Positions 33,305 to 40,847 of a stretch of DNA of 64,000 nt are shown here, one piece after another (the first letter of the stretch is position 1; each line of letters starts with the position of its first letter). This stretch comes from Nocardioides cynanchi (GTDB lineage Bacteria > Actinomycetota > Actinomycetes > Propionibacteriales > Nocardioidaceae), in contig NZ_CP044344.1 of assembly GCF_008761635.1 (NCBI RefSeq), positions 1-64,000 of the forward strand. Reading direction: 5' to 3'. A model generated the notes under the pieces. It did no database searches. It saw only the letters and a program-made list of their open reading frames with translations, and was not told the DNA's origin. The translations under genes and the position numbers were made by a program.

Positions 33305-33978
33305 GCCGAACCCGGCTCGCAATCGGCTCTTTGCTGACCGCGGCTGCAGTGGCGGCTGCGATCTCGCAACCACTCCCCGCCGTGGCTTCGACACACGTCA
33401 TACATGTGCGAGAGCGTGCCGCAATCAGGAATCTCCCGGTCGCAGCGCACTCGCACGCCGGCAGCTACGACCGAACGGCGGACTTCGGCGACTGGATCGA
33501 GCAGGGCGGCGGCTGCGACACCCGAGCTGTGGTCCTCAAGACCGAATCACTCAAGCCGACCACTCAGAACAGCAACTGCACGATTGAGACCGGCAAGTGG
33601 TTCTCGTACTACGACGCCACCACGTACACGTCGGGCAGCGCTGTCCAGATCGACCACACGGTGCCGGTCGAGAACGTCTGGATCTCAGGTGCGTGGCGGT
33701 GGACCCAAGCCACACGCGTTCGCTACTACAACGACCTGGGCGACTCTCGCACCTTGGTCGCTGTGGACTCACACGACAACGAGTCCAAGGGCGATCAGGA
33801 TCCCACCACCTGGATCCCAGCCCACGGCAAGTGTCGGTACGTGCGGTCCTGGGTAGCGGTCAAGACCCGGTGGCACCTTCGGGTGACGGCGCAGGAGAAG
33901 TCGCGCCTGTCTCAGCTTGCAGCTTCCTGTCCCAATCCCACATTGACGATCACTCGGGCAGTGGTTCTGTACCACTAA
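33301..33978 (+). CDS. Secreted HNH nuclease (DUF1524-like)
   Basis: A 225-residue exported protein with a signal peptide ending near AVA (about residue 29). The HNH/DUF1524 core has QIDHTVPVENVWISGAWRW (first His at about 119), RYYNDLGDSRTLVAVDSHDNESKGDQDPTTW (Asn and His of the second half), then basic helices. The family cleaves DNA outside the cell, for nutrient use, biofilm turnover or competition. It is coupled to the excalibur gene, and the first element hairpin follows 12 bp after its stop. Confidence 0.85.
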   Translation: MSRTRLAIGSLLTAAAVAAAISQPLPAVASTHVIHVRERAAIRNLPVAAHSHAGSYDRTADFGDWIEQGGGCDTRAVVLKTESLKPTTQNSNCTIETGKWFSYYDATTYTSGSAVQIDHTVPVENVWISGAWRWTQATRVRYYNDLGDSRTLVAVDSHDNESKGDQDPTTWIPAHGKCRYVRSWVAVKTRWHLRVTAQEKSRLSQLAASCPNPTLTITRAVVLYH

Positions 33979-33989
33979 GCAAGCGTGAC

Positions 33990-34029
33990 GATGCCCGCCG
34001 AGTCGTGGGTCCTCAGCGGGCAGATGCAT
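33990..34029. repeat. Element hairpin family, copy 1
   Basis: Left arm GCCCGCCGAG (33993-34002) pairs with CTCAGCGGGC (34012-34021) with one mismatch. The GATGCCCGCCGAG sequence is shared with the copies at 35776, 36058 and 36242. It lies directly after the nuclease gene and may act as a terminator. Confidence 0.7.
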
Positions 34030-34068
34030 CGCCCGGACAGCGGCAGATGTGTGCGATTGAAAATCGTC

Positions 34069-34416
34069 TCACTCGTCGAAGACGAGCACCTCGCGCCGAG
34101 CAAGCCATGCCGCCATCCGATGGATGAAGTCGGCTACAGCGGCGGCGGCGTCTTCGTGGACACGCTGATGAACGGGAGTGCCCCCGACGAGAATCCACGC
34201 TGTGTTGACACCGTCGACTGCCGCGCTGGGGGTCCAGCGCTGGTCGCCGCTCCACATATTCCATTTGTCCACCAGCGAGGGAGTTGCACGCAGGGAAGCA
34301 GAGAGCGCGCCCTCGAAGGCCTCGTCCTCGAACTCGGCGTCCGCTTCCCGCAAGAGGTCGACGAGCGCAGTCTCATCCCGACGCTCCACGATCCGAGCCG
34401 CGCCGCCTGGGGTCAT
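34069..34416 (-). CDS. Element protein, unknown
   Basis: A 115-residue acidic protein (MTPGGAARIVERRDETALVDLLREADAEFEDEAFEGALSAS begins it in several helices) with aromatic residues in the middle (WNMWSGDQRW) and an amphipathic C-terminal helix. No domain is recognised. It is transcribed against the flanking genes and the previous hairpin lies between it and the nuclease gene. Confidence 0.55.
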   Translation of the reverse strand: MTPGGAARIVERRDETALVDLLREADAEFEDEAFEGALSASLRATPSLVDKWNMWSGDQRWTPSAAVDGVNTAWILVGGTPVHQRVHEDAAAAVADFIHRMAAWLARREVLVFDE

Positions 34417-34555
34417 GGCGGGAGGCTATCGGGCATCACAGCTCATCGGCTGTGAGTGACACGGACAGCGGCATGAGCGTGCGGTTCCAAGGCTCGGTCC
34501 TGGGTCGACGGCGGCTCCCTGGACCACATGTCCGGACGGCTCTACCGTCTGCGGT

Positions 34556-35299
34556 GTGGGCACGTTGGATGGCCGAGTTGCCGTGGTGACCGGAACCTCG
34601 TCTGGGCTGGGAACCCAATTCGCCAAGGCATTGGATGGCGCCGGGGCTCGCGTCGTCCTCGCCTCGAGGCGATACGAGGAGGACCTGGAGCTGGCCGCGA
34701 CCCTAGATGACGCCTTGGCCGTGCGTTGCGACGTAAGGAGTGCCGAGGACCGCGCCGCACTCGTGGACGCCGCTCTGTCACGCCACGGGCACATCGACAT
34801 CTTGGTCAACAACGCCGGCGTGGCGTTCTCCGGCCCGGCAGAGAAGGAGGACCTGGAGCGTGTCCGCAGCCTGATCGACACGAACCTCACCGCGGTGTTC
34901 GGCTTATCCCAGCTCATTGCACCGCGCATGTTCGACCAGGGCGGGGGTGTCATCGTGAACATCGCTTCGCCCTCCGCGACGACCAGCCTCGACCGCTACG
35001 GCCTCGCCGCCTACGCCGCCAGCAAGGGAGGTGTCGTCGCCCTTACTCGGGAACTCGCGGCGCAGTGGGGACGGCGTGGCGTTCGCGTCAATGCGATCGC
35101 GCCGCACTTCTTCCCAACTGCGACCAGCGGTTATCTGCAGGACCCGGACCTCGTCGCCTGGCTCGAGGCTCGGTCACCGCTTGGCCGCACCGCGCGGATC
35201 GACGAGATCGACGGACCGCTGCTGTTCCTCTGCAGTGACGCGTCCTCATTTGTCACCGGCCATACCCTCGTGGTGGACGGCGGTTGGACGGTGTACTGA
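34556..35299 (+). CDS. Short-chain dehydrogenase/reductase
   Basis: A 247-residue classical SDR. The cofactor motif TGTSSGLG is at about 12-19, NNAGVAF near 85, catalytic Ser in IVNIASPSA near 141, and YAASKGG gives the Tyr/Lys pair near 157-161; the C-terminal LVVDGGWTVY is typical. It reduces or oxidises an alcohol/ketone with NAD(P). GTG 34556 is the start. It is metabolic cargo in the element and shares only family features with the FabG-like gene at 59635. Confidence 0.85.
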   Translation: MGTLDGRVAVVTGTSSGLGTQFAKALDGAGARVVLASRRYEEDLELAATLDDALAVRCDVRSAEDRAALVDAALSRHGHIDILVNNAGVAFSGPAEKEDLERVRSLIDTNLTAVFGLSQLIAPRMFDQGGGVIVNIASPSATTSLDRYGLAAYAASKGGVVALTRELAAQWGRRGVRVNAIAPHFFPTATSGYLQDPDLVAWLEARSPLGRTARIDEIDGPLLFLCSDASSFVTGHTLVVDGGWTVY

Positions 35300-35387
35300 G
35301 CAGCCACGCTGCGCCATGGCCCGCTCATCGGCATGAGCGGGCGATTTCTCGTGACCAGGACGTCGGACTTGGGACTAACGTTGGAGC

Positions 35388-35729
35388 GTGGTCGGTGAGG
35401 AGACGTTTGAGCAGGACGGACCGTGGATTCGCTCCTCGAATGGGTTCCAGGTTCGTGCCGTGGGGCGCAGCGGCATGGAGTACGTCAGCGGGTCTCTGAC
35501 GCTGCATCTCGACACGGAGGCCTTGGTGTCCGACGCCTTCGTGCTGAACGCACGGGCGCTGCCGAACGAGGTCCGTGACCGTGTGGTCGACGACGTGACC
35601 CGCGCATGGCGGTGGTCAGGCTTTGAGATTCAGGTCGTTGAGCCGTTCGACTGGGACAGCGTCGCGATGCGTCTGCCCGCCGAGCGGCGGCGAAAGCGTG
35701 AGCGCTACCGGGCAGAGCATGAAGCGTAG
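35388..35729 (+). CDS. Element protein, unknown
   Basis: A 113-residue soluble protein from GTG 35388. It has mixed alpha/beta character (GMEYVSGSLTLHLDTEALVSDAFVL, then RWSGFEIQVVEPFDWDSVAM) and a basic C-terminus (RRRKRERYRAEHEA). No family is recognised. Confidence 0.5.
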   Translation: MVGEETFEQDGPWIRSSNGFQVRAVGRSGMEYVSGSLTLHLDTEALVSDAFVLNARALPNEVRDRVVDDVTRAWRWSGFEIQVVEPFDWDSVAMRLPAERRRKRERYRAEHEA

Positions 35730-35775
35730 CTACCGCTCATCGGCACGTCAGGACGTTGCAGGAGGGCATGACGAC

Positions 35776-35803
35776 GCCCGCCGGCTTCGGGTCACCGGCG
35801 GGC
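35776..35803. repeat. Element hairpin family, copy 2
   Basis: GCCCGCCGG (35776-35784) pairs perfectly with CCGGCGGGC (35795-35803) around a 10-nt loop. It shares the GACG-A/C-GCCCGCCG left arm with the other copies. Confidence 0.7.
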
Positions 35804-36057
35804 ATCGGTGGCGCTGGGACTCTGGGAGAAAGCACTGCGCCTGTGGGAACCGTATGCCTCTGGTTCCCGTGGCTGCGTCACCCAAACTGAGCAAGGCGCC
35901 CTCGTCGATGCCGGCGTGGTCGCGCCCCGCACGGCTGGCACCAGGCGGGGCGCTGGGACGCCCGGTTAGTCCCCCCGACACATCCCCGGGTTCTTAGCCC
36001 GGCACCCTAATACTGGTGTGGCCGTCATTCATGACACAGACCGGCCACGGGGCATGA

Positions 36058-36095
36058 CGATGCCCGCCGAGTCTCGGGGACCTCGGCGGGCATCG
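36058..36095. repeat. Element hairpin family, copy 3 (perfect 14-bp stem)
   Basis: CGATGCCCGCCGAG (36058-36071) pairs perfectly with CTCGGCGGGCATCG (36082-36095) around a 10-nt loop. It is the best-formed member, immediately followed by an unrelated 12-bp hairpin (36097-36134). Confidence 0.75.
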
Positions 36096-36241
36096 ACGCA
36101 ACCCTGCAAACACGGGGTGCCCTGCAGGGTTGCGCGGGCGACAGTCCTTGGGGGAAACGCTCGCCCTGCAGGCAACGCTAGAAGTCGAGGCGGCACGCCG
36201 CGTCACCGATTCCGGTCATTCACCCCAAAGGGTGGACGCGG

Positions 36242-36279
36242 CGATGCCCGCCGGGCACGGGGAGTCCCAGCGGGCATCG
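36242..36279. repeat. Element hairpin family, copy 4
   Basis: CGATGCCCGC (36242-36251) pairs perfectly with GCGGGCATCG (36270-36279) around an 18-nt loop. It lies just beyond the 3' end of the leftward mini-operon and would terminate it. Confidence 0.7.
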
Positions 36280-36296
36280 GGTCGAGTGTAGGGCGG

Positions 36297-36541
36297 TTAT
36301 GGGGTGTCCAGGGGCCCGACGGCCTCATCCCAGTACGGCCATTCGTGGCCGAAGTGGAACATCTCGAAGCCCTCCTCCTCGATGCGGCGCTCCGCCTCGG
36401 CCCGCCACACGAAGGGAAGCAGGCTTCACGCGCTCCCCTGACGTTGCGGGACCCTTCGCGCAGGTCGGCGCCAATGGAGCGGACGACTCCGGGCAGGTCG
36501 TGGAGGTATTGGCGCGCCCCGTAGGGCGTGGCGGGGTTCAC
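36297..36541 (-). pseudogene. Small element gene, apparently frameshifted
   Basis: GTG 36541 overlaps the stop of the XRE gene (GTGA) and starts MNPATPYGARQYLHDLPGVVRSIGADLRE, which looks coding. After about 40 codons that frame turns into Arg/Ser-rich nonsense. Another frame then carries a convincing ending, VWRAEAERRIEEEGFEMF, then HFGHEWPYWDEAVGPLDTP, to a stop at 36297. The distance (245 nt) is not a multiple of three, consistent with one indel near 36410-36430. Two separate tiny genes are the alternative. Confidence 0.5.
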
Positions 36542-36726
36542 GACGCCGCCTGGCCCATCCGCGAGCCGATGAGCCTCGCCAGGTCCCTGACCTCGCGCAA
36601 CGGACGCCGGCCGTGCTCGATCTCCGCGATGTACCAGCGGCCCTCTCCGACGAGCGCGCCGAGCTCTCGCTGACTCATTCCCATGGCGTGGCGCACAGTC
36701 CGGATGACGTCGCCGCCGGTGCTCAT
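36538..36726 (-). CDS. Small XRE-family HTH regulator
   Basis: A 62-residue single-domain Cro/CI-type protein: VIRTVRHAMGMSQRELGALVGEGRWYIAEIEHGRRPLREVRDLARLIG. The recognition helix region is near residues 18-38. Its start overlaps the stop of the 48-residue gene upstream and its stop overlaps the next gene, so three genes form a leftward unit at the right end of the element. It may control that unit or oppose the larger repressor at 28046. Confidence 0.8.
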   Translation of the reverse strand: MSTGGDVIRTVRHAMGMSQRELGALVGEGRWYIAEIEHGRRPLREVRDLARLIGSRMGQAAS

Positions 36727-36869
36727 GCTGTGGTTCCGTAGGCGAGTGCCTCCGTGACAGCCGAGTCGCTGCCACCCACGACGGAGGTCTCCCCGGTCGG
36801 CCGCTCGATGATGAGCCAGGCCCCCTCGGGCAGGTCCTCTGTCACGGTGACCTTCGGTGTTGTGTTCAT
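36723..36869 (-). CDS. Small element protein, unknown
   Basis: A 48-residue protein (MNTTPKVTVTEDLPEGAWLI...) from ATG 36869 with AAGGAA upstream. Its beta-rich core (AWLIIERPTGETSVVGG) has no known family. It is first in the leftward unit and overlaps the XRE gene by 4 bp. Confidence 0.6.
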   Translation of the reverse strand: MNTTPKVTVTEDLPEGAWLIIERPTGETSVVGGSDSAVTEALAYGTTA

Positions 36870-37008
36870 GGTGGTTCCTTTCGGGGTGGGTTCAGTCCGC
36901 GGACAGTCCGCAAGACATTCGCAAGCGTTCAACGGTGTTCAACGTGTATGTGCAGGTCAGACGGGGTAACCAAACGCCACCGTCTACTACCAACGCGCCG
37001 TGGCTAGT

Positions 37009-37026
37009 TCTGGATCAACGATCCGA
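37009..37026. other. attR core of the integrative element
   Basis: TCTGGATCAACGATCCGA matches attL (26893-26910) at 17 of 18 positions. It lies directly before the resumed CpaF reading frame; an in-frame TAG at 37005 within the element closes the frame on the element side. Confidence 0.88.
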
Positions 37027-37988
37027 GCCGGGTCTTCGTGGCCCGCCGTGGCCGGCACGAGCTGACCAACCTGATGCTCAGCGGGGCGCAGGTGGGCGAG
37101 CTGGTCGAGCGGATGCTGAAGTCCAGCGGCCGGCGGATCGACATCAGCCGCCCGTTCGTCGACGCGATGCTGCCGCAGGGCCATCGCCTCCACGTCGTGC
37201 TCGAGGGCATCAGCCGCGGCTGGTCGGCGGTCAACATCCGCAAGTTCGTGCTCACCGCCACCCGGCTGCACGAGCTGGTCGAGCTCGGCACCCTGACCCC
37301 ACCGGCCGCCGCGTTCCTCGACGCCTCGGTCCGGGCCGGGCTCAACATCCTGGTCGCCGGAGCGACCCAGGCGGGCAAGACCACCCTGCTCAACTGCCTG
37401 GCCGCGGCGATCCCGGGCGGCGATCGGGTGATCAGCGCGGAGGAGGTCTTCGAGCTCCGCTTCCCGCACCCGGACTGGGTGGCCATGCAGACCCGGCAGA
37501 GCGGGCTGGAGGGCACCGGTGAGATCCGGCTCCGCGACCTGGTCAAGGAGAGCCTGCGGATGCGGCCGAGCCGGATCATCGTCGGCGAGGTGCGCGCCGA
37601 GGAGTGCCTCGACCTGCTGCTGGCCCTCAACGCGGGCATCCCCGGGATGTGCACGCTGCACGCCAACTCCGCCCGGGAGGCGCTGGTCAAGATGTGCACG
37701 CTGCCCCTGCTGGCAGGCGAGAACATCTCGGCACGGTTCGTGGTGCCGACGGTCGCCGCGAGCGTCGACCTGGTGGTGCACCTGGGCATCGACCAGCACG
37801 GCGTACGACGGGTGAGCGAGATCGTGGGCGTGCCCGGCCGGGTCGAGAACGACGTGATCGAGACCGAGTCGCTCTTCGAGCGCGGTCACGGTGGCGAGCT
37901 GCGGCGGTCCGGGGGGATGCCGCCGCGGCTCGGTCACTACCAGCGGGTCGGCGTCGACATCCACGCAGTCCTCAACGGAGCCCTCTGA
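37023..37988 (+). pseudogene. cpaF: CpaF/TadA pilus ATPase, catalytic fragment downstream of the element
   Basis: This is the remaining three quarters of the Tad secretion ATPase. It begins PSRVFVARRGRHELTNLMLSG, then Walker A GATQAGKTT (about residue 210 of the restored protein), the Asp/His boxes, Walker B-like RIIVGEVRAEECLDLL (about 280) and GMCTLHANSAREAL. These proteins hydrolyse ATP to drive Flp pilus assembly. In the interrupted state the only possible start is GTG 37038, without a ribosome-binding site, and the N-terminal domain is lost. The stop overlaps tadB (TGATG). Excision would rebuild the 418-residue protein. Confidence 0.9.
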
Positions 37989-38842
37989 TGGGGGTGCTCG
38001 TGGGGCTGGGCGTCGGCATCGGGCTGATGCTGGTGTGGTCGGCCTTCTTCGTGCCGCGACCTCGGGCTGCCCGACGGCCGGGCGCGGGGCGGGCGGCGAC
38101 CCTCCTGGCCCGAGCCGGGCTGGGCCACGTCTCTGCGTCGGCGTTCACCAGCCTGTGCGCCGGTTGCGGGGTGGCTGCTGCGTTGGTGATGGAGGTGGTC
38201 TCGCAGACCCCACCGGTCGCGGTGCTGTTCGGCGCCGTGGGCGGCTTCCTCCCGTTGGCTGTCGTCTCCGCTCGGGCCCGCCGCCGACAGCGCGACTTCG
38301 CGGAGGTGTGGCCAGAGGCGGTCGACAACCTCGCCTCGGCGGTCCGTGCGGGTCTGTCCCTGCCCGATGCCCTCGCCCAGCTCGCCGTACGCGGTCCCGA
38401 GCCGTTGCGGCCGTCGTTCGACGCGTTCGCCCTCGACTACCAGGTCACCGGCCGCTTCGGCGAGTCCCTCGACCGGCTCAAGGACCGTCTCGCCGACCCG
38501 GTCGGCGACCGCGTCGTCGAGGGGCTGCGGATCGCTCGCGAGGTCGGTGGCGGCGAGCTCGGGCGGCTGCTGCGCAACCTGTCGGGCTATCTCCGCGACG
38601 AGGCCCGGACCCGGTCGGAGATGGAGGCGCGTCAGGCCTGGACGGTCAACGGCGCCCGGCTCGCGGTGGCCGCTCCCTGGCTGGTGCTGCTGATGATGAG
38701 CTTCCAGGGCAGTGTGATCCGCCGCTACGCGTCGCCGGGCGGCACGCTCGTCCTCGGCTTCGCGGCAGCCGCGTGTGTGGTGGCCTACCGGCTGATGATG
38801 CGCATCGGTCGGCTCCCCGCCGAGCGTCGGATCCTGTCGTGA
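37988..38842 (+). CDS. tadB: Tad pilus inner-membrane platform protein TadB
   Basis: A 284-residue T2SSF-type membrane protein. Helices occur near residues 3-20, 55-100 and 225-265. The cytoplasmic T2SSF domain includes AEVWPEAVDNLASAVRAGLSLPDALAQLA and REVGGGELGRLLRNLSGYLRDEARTRSEMEARQ. It forms the platform on which CpaF acts. ATG 37988 overlaps the cpaF stop. Confidence 0.9.
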   Translation: MGVLVGLGVGIGLMLVWSAFFVPRPRAARRPGAGRAATLLARAGLGHVSASAFTSLCAGCGVAAALVMEVVSQTPPVAVLFGAVGGFLPLAVVSARARRRQRDFAEVWPEAVDNLASAVRAGLSLPDALAQLAVRGPEPLRPSFDAFALDYQVTGRFGESLDRLKDRLADPVGDRVVEGLRIAREVGGGELGRLLRNLSGYLRDEARTRSEMEARQAWTVNGARLAVAAPWLVLLMMSFQGSVIRRYASPGGTLVLGFAAAACVVAYRLMMRIGRLPAERRILS

Positions 38843-39780
38843 CGCCGGTGGAGGCCGGTGTCCTGCTCGGGGCGACCACCGGCACCGGGCTCGTGCTGGT
38901 CGTGGCCAGGCTCCGGGTGATCCACCGGCCGACCCTCGCAGTGCGGGTGCTGCCCTACCTGCGCGACGTCCCTCCGCTGGGGCGTGCCCGCCCGCGCGAC
39001 GAGCCGTCGACTTCCCCGGTCGCCGCGGCAGCGGGGATCTTCGGCCCGCCGCTGCGGTCCACTGCCGACGTGGTCGAGCGGGTCCTCGGGGGTGCTGCGT
39101 CGGTTCGCCGTCGTCTCGAGCGCGCTGCTCTCGACACGACCGTCCACGACTTCCGGATCGAGCAGGTGCTCTGGGGGCTGGTCGGCTTCGCGCTGGTCGC
39201 GGCGTACTGCCTGCTCGACGCGCTCAGCGGTGGCGGCGGCACGATCTCCTCGCTGCTGCTGTGCCTGGTCGGCTTCGCCGTGGGGGTCCTGGCCCGCGAC
39301 ACCTGGCTGACCTCGCAGGTCACGGCCCGCGAGCGCAAGGTGATGGCGGAGTTCCCGGTGATCGCGGAGCTGCTGGCCCTCGCGGTCGCTGCGGGTGAGA
39401 GCCCGGTCGCGGCGCTGGACCGTGTCGTACGACGCAGCGGGGGCGAGCTGTCCCGCGACCTCGCCGTCGTGCTCGCCGCCGTGCGGACCGGGGAACCGGT
39501 CGCCTCGGCCTTCGACGGACTGGCCCGCTCGAGCGGGCTGCCGCTGGTGGCGAGGTTCGCCCAGGGTGTCGCTGTCGCAGTCGAGCGCGGCACTCCGCTG
39601 GCCGACGTGCTGCACGCGCAGGCCGCCGACGTCCGCGAGGCCGGGCGGCGCGAGCTGATCGAGGTCGCGGCCCGCAAGGAGATCTTCATGATGGTCCCGG
39701 TCGTCTTCCTGGTGCTGCCCGTGACCGTGCTCGTCGCCTTCTGGCCCGGCGTGATCGGCCTCCACCTGACCACTCCCTGA
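38839..39780 (+). CDS. tadC: Tad pilus inner-membrane platform protein TadC
   Basis: A 313-residue T2SSF-domain membrane protein, partner of TadB. An N-terminal helix, two central helices (about 110-155), the T2SSF domain (MAEFPVIAELLALAVAAGESPVAALDRV through GRRELIEVAARKEIFMM) and a C-terminal helix are visible. GTG 38839 overlaps the tadB stop (GTGA). Confidence 0.9.
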   Translation: MTPVEAGVLLGATTGTGLVLVVARLRVIHRPTLAVRVLPYLRDVPPLGRARPRDEPSTSPVAAAAGIFGPPLRSTADVVERVLGGAASVRRRLERAALDTTVHDFRIEQVLWGLVGFALVAAYCLLDALSGGGGTISSLLLCLVGFAVGVLARDTWLTSQVTARERKVMAEFPVIAELLALAVAAGESPVAALDRVVRRSGGELSRDLAVVLAAVRTGEPVASAFDGLARSSGLPLVARFAQGVAVAVERGTPLADVLHAQAADVREAGRRELIEVAARKEIFMMVPVVFLVLPVTVLVAFWPGVIGLHLTTP

Positions 39781-39807
39781 CCCGTCCCAGGCCTCGGAAG
39801 AGAAGAG

Positions 39808-40011
39808 ATGAAGATGAACGCAGCCTCACTCCTGATCACCCGCATCGTGCTCGCGATCAGCGCGCCGCGACCACGCGACGAACGAGGGGACGTGCCCGGC
39901 TGGGTGCTGGTGACCGTGATGACCGCCGGCCTGGTCGGCGCACTGTGGAAGCTGGCCGGTCCGCAGCTCAACTCGATGCTGACCGCGGCCCTCGACAGCG
40001 TGCACAACTAG
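39808..40011 (+). CDS. Flp/DUF4244-like pilin precursor
   Basis: A 67-residue protein with the form of a small Flp-type pilin: a charged N-terminal leader ending DERGDVPG, then one hydrophobic helix WVLVTVMTAGLVGALWKL and a short tail. The usual glutamate-tyrosine pair after the cleavage glycine is not evident. ATG 39808 follows AGAAGAG. It sits at the normal pilin place between tadC and tadE. Confidence 0.7.
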   Translation: MKMNAASLLITRIVLAISAPRPRDERGDVPGWVLVTVMTAGLVGALWKLAGPQLNSMLTAALDSVHN

Positions 40012-40014
40012 CCC

Positions 40015-40398
40015 GTGTCGCGACGGTCGCACGAGCAAGGAGCCGCGGTCGTCGACTTCGTGCTGGTGCTCGTCGTCCTGGTCCCGGTCTTCCTGGGGAT
40101 CCTCCAGGTGTCACTCGTGCTCTTCGTCCGCAACACCCTGACCGCGGCCGCGTCCGAGGGAGCCCGGTACGCCGCGACCCTCGACCGCGGGCCGGCGGAG
40201 GGCGCCGCCCGGACCCGGTCGCAGATCGACGGCGCCCTCGCCGGTCGCTACGCGCAGGGGGTGAGCGCCCGGGAGACCACCATCGACGGTGCGCCGGCCG
40301 TGGTCGTCACGGTGCACGTGGTCGTCCCGGCCCTCGGTCTGGGCGGACCCGCGATCACGCTCGACGTGTCGGGCCACGCGGTCGAGGAGCGACCATGA
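40015..40398 (+). CDS. TadE-like pseudopilin
   Basis: A 127-residue TadE-family protein. The leader SRRSHEQGAAVVDFVLVLVVLVPVFLGILQVSLVLFVRN matches the TadE N-terminal helix, followed by the TLTAAASEGARYAAT signature. Minor pilins of this type prime or modulate Flp fibres. GTG 40015 is 4 bp after the pilin stop. Confidence 0.88.
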   Translation: MSRRSHEQGAAVVDFVLVLVVLVPVFLGILQVSLVLFVRNTLTAAASEGARYAATLDRGPAEGAARTRSQIDGALAGRYAQGVSARETTIDGAPAVVVTVHVVVPALGLGGPAITLDVSGHAVEERP

Positions 40399-40847
40399 CT
40401 CGTCCGGGAACGCGCGACGAGCGGGGGAGCGCCCTGGTCGAGCTGTCCTGGCTGGGGATCCTGCTGATCCTGCCGATGCTGTGGATAGTGATGTCGGTCT
40501 TCGCGGTGCAGCGCGGCGCCTTCGGGGTCTCAGGCGCGGCCCGGGCCGCTGCCCGCGCCTACGCCCTGGCCCCCGACGACGCGACCGGGCTGGCGCGTGC
40601 CCGCGAGGCGGCTCGGGTCGCGCTCGACGACCAGGGTCTGCACGACGTGACGCCCGCGGTAGCCGTCACGTGCACGCCGTACCCCGGCGACTGCCATCAG
40701 GGCACCTCCGTGATCACGGTCTCGGTGCACTCGCAGGTGGTGCTCCCGCTGATGCCGACCGCGCTGGGCGGCGGCCGGCCGAGCTTCGCCCTCGAGGCCA
40801 CCCAGACGGTGCCGATCGGGCAGTTCCAGGAGGTCTCCGGTGGCTAG
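40395..40847 (+). CDS. TadE-like pseudopilin 2
   Basis: A 150-residue TadE-family protein: DERGSALVELSWLGILLILPMLWIVMSVFAVQ helix, then AFGVSGAARAAARAYALAP. A cysteine pair (CTPYPGDC, near residue 97) may be disulfide-bonded. ATG 40395 overlaps the previous stop. Confidence 0.85.
   Translation: MTRPGTRDERGSALVELSWLGILLILPMLWIVMSVFAVQRGAFGVSGAARAAARAYALAPDDATGLARAREAARVALDDQGLHDVTPAVAVTCTPYPGDCHQGTSVITVSVHSQVVLPLMPTALGGGRPSFALEATQTVPIGQFQEVSGG

Larger units (their letters stand above)
35730..36296. other. Gene-poor region dense in hairpins
   Basis: No credible gene is seen over about 570 bp. At least six stem-loops lie here: 35776-35803 (9 bp), 35845-35868 (7 bp), 35922-35953 (9 bp perfect), 36058-36095 (14 bp perfect), 36097-36134 (12 bp perfect) and 36242-36279 (10 bp perfect). 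It could hold a noncoding RNA, stacked terminators, or a site needed for element replication or packaging. Confidence 0.6.
26906..37021. mobile_element. Integrative element of about 10.1 kb inserted in cpaF/tadA
   Basis: The boundaries are set by the direct core repeats. Left to right: tyrosine integrase, repressor-excisionase fusion protein, twin-operator region, small excisionase-like protein, replication-initiator-like gene, small unknown genes, DUF2510 protein, K+ channel, secreted excalibur/HNH pair, SDR enzyme, hairpin cluster, and a leftward mini-operon with an XRE regulator. No terminase, capsid, portal, FtsK/TraB or relaxase gene is seen. It may be a phage satellite, a reduced prophage or a mobilisable element that relies on a helper. 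Confidence 0.88.

Noticed and set aside
35840..35960. Possible tRNA suggested by GGTTCCCG and hairpins
   Set aside because: No acceptor stem, anticodon arm or T-arm set in the right order; the integration site is cpaF, not a tRNA.
26906..37021. Complete prophage or self-transmissible ICE
   Set aside because: No terminase, portal, capsid, tail, lysis, relaxase or FtsK/TraB-type gene can be seen in the 10 kb.
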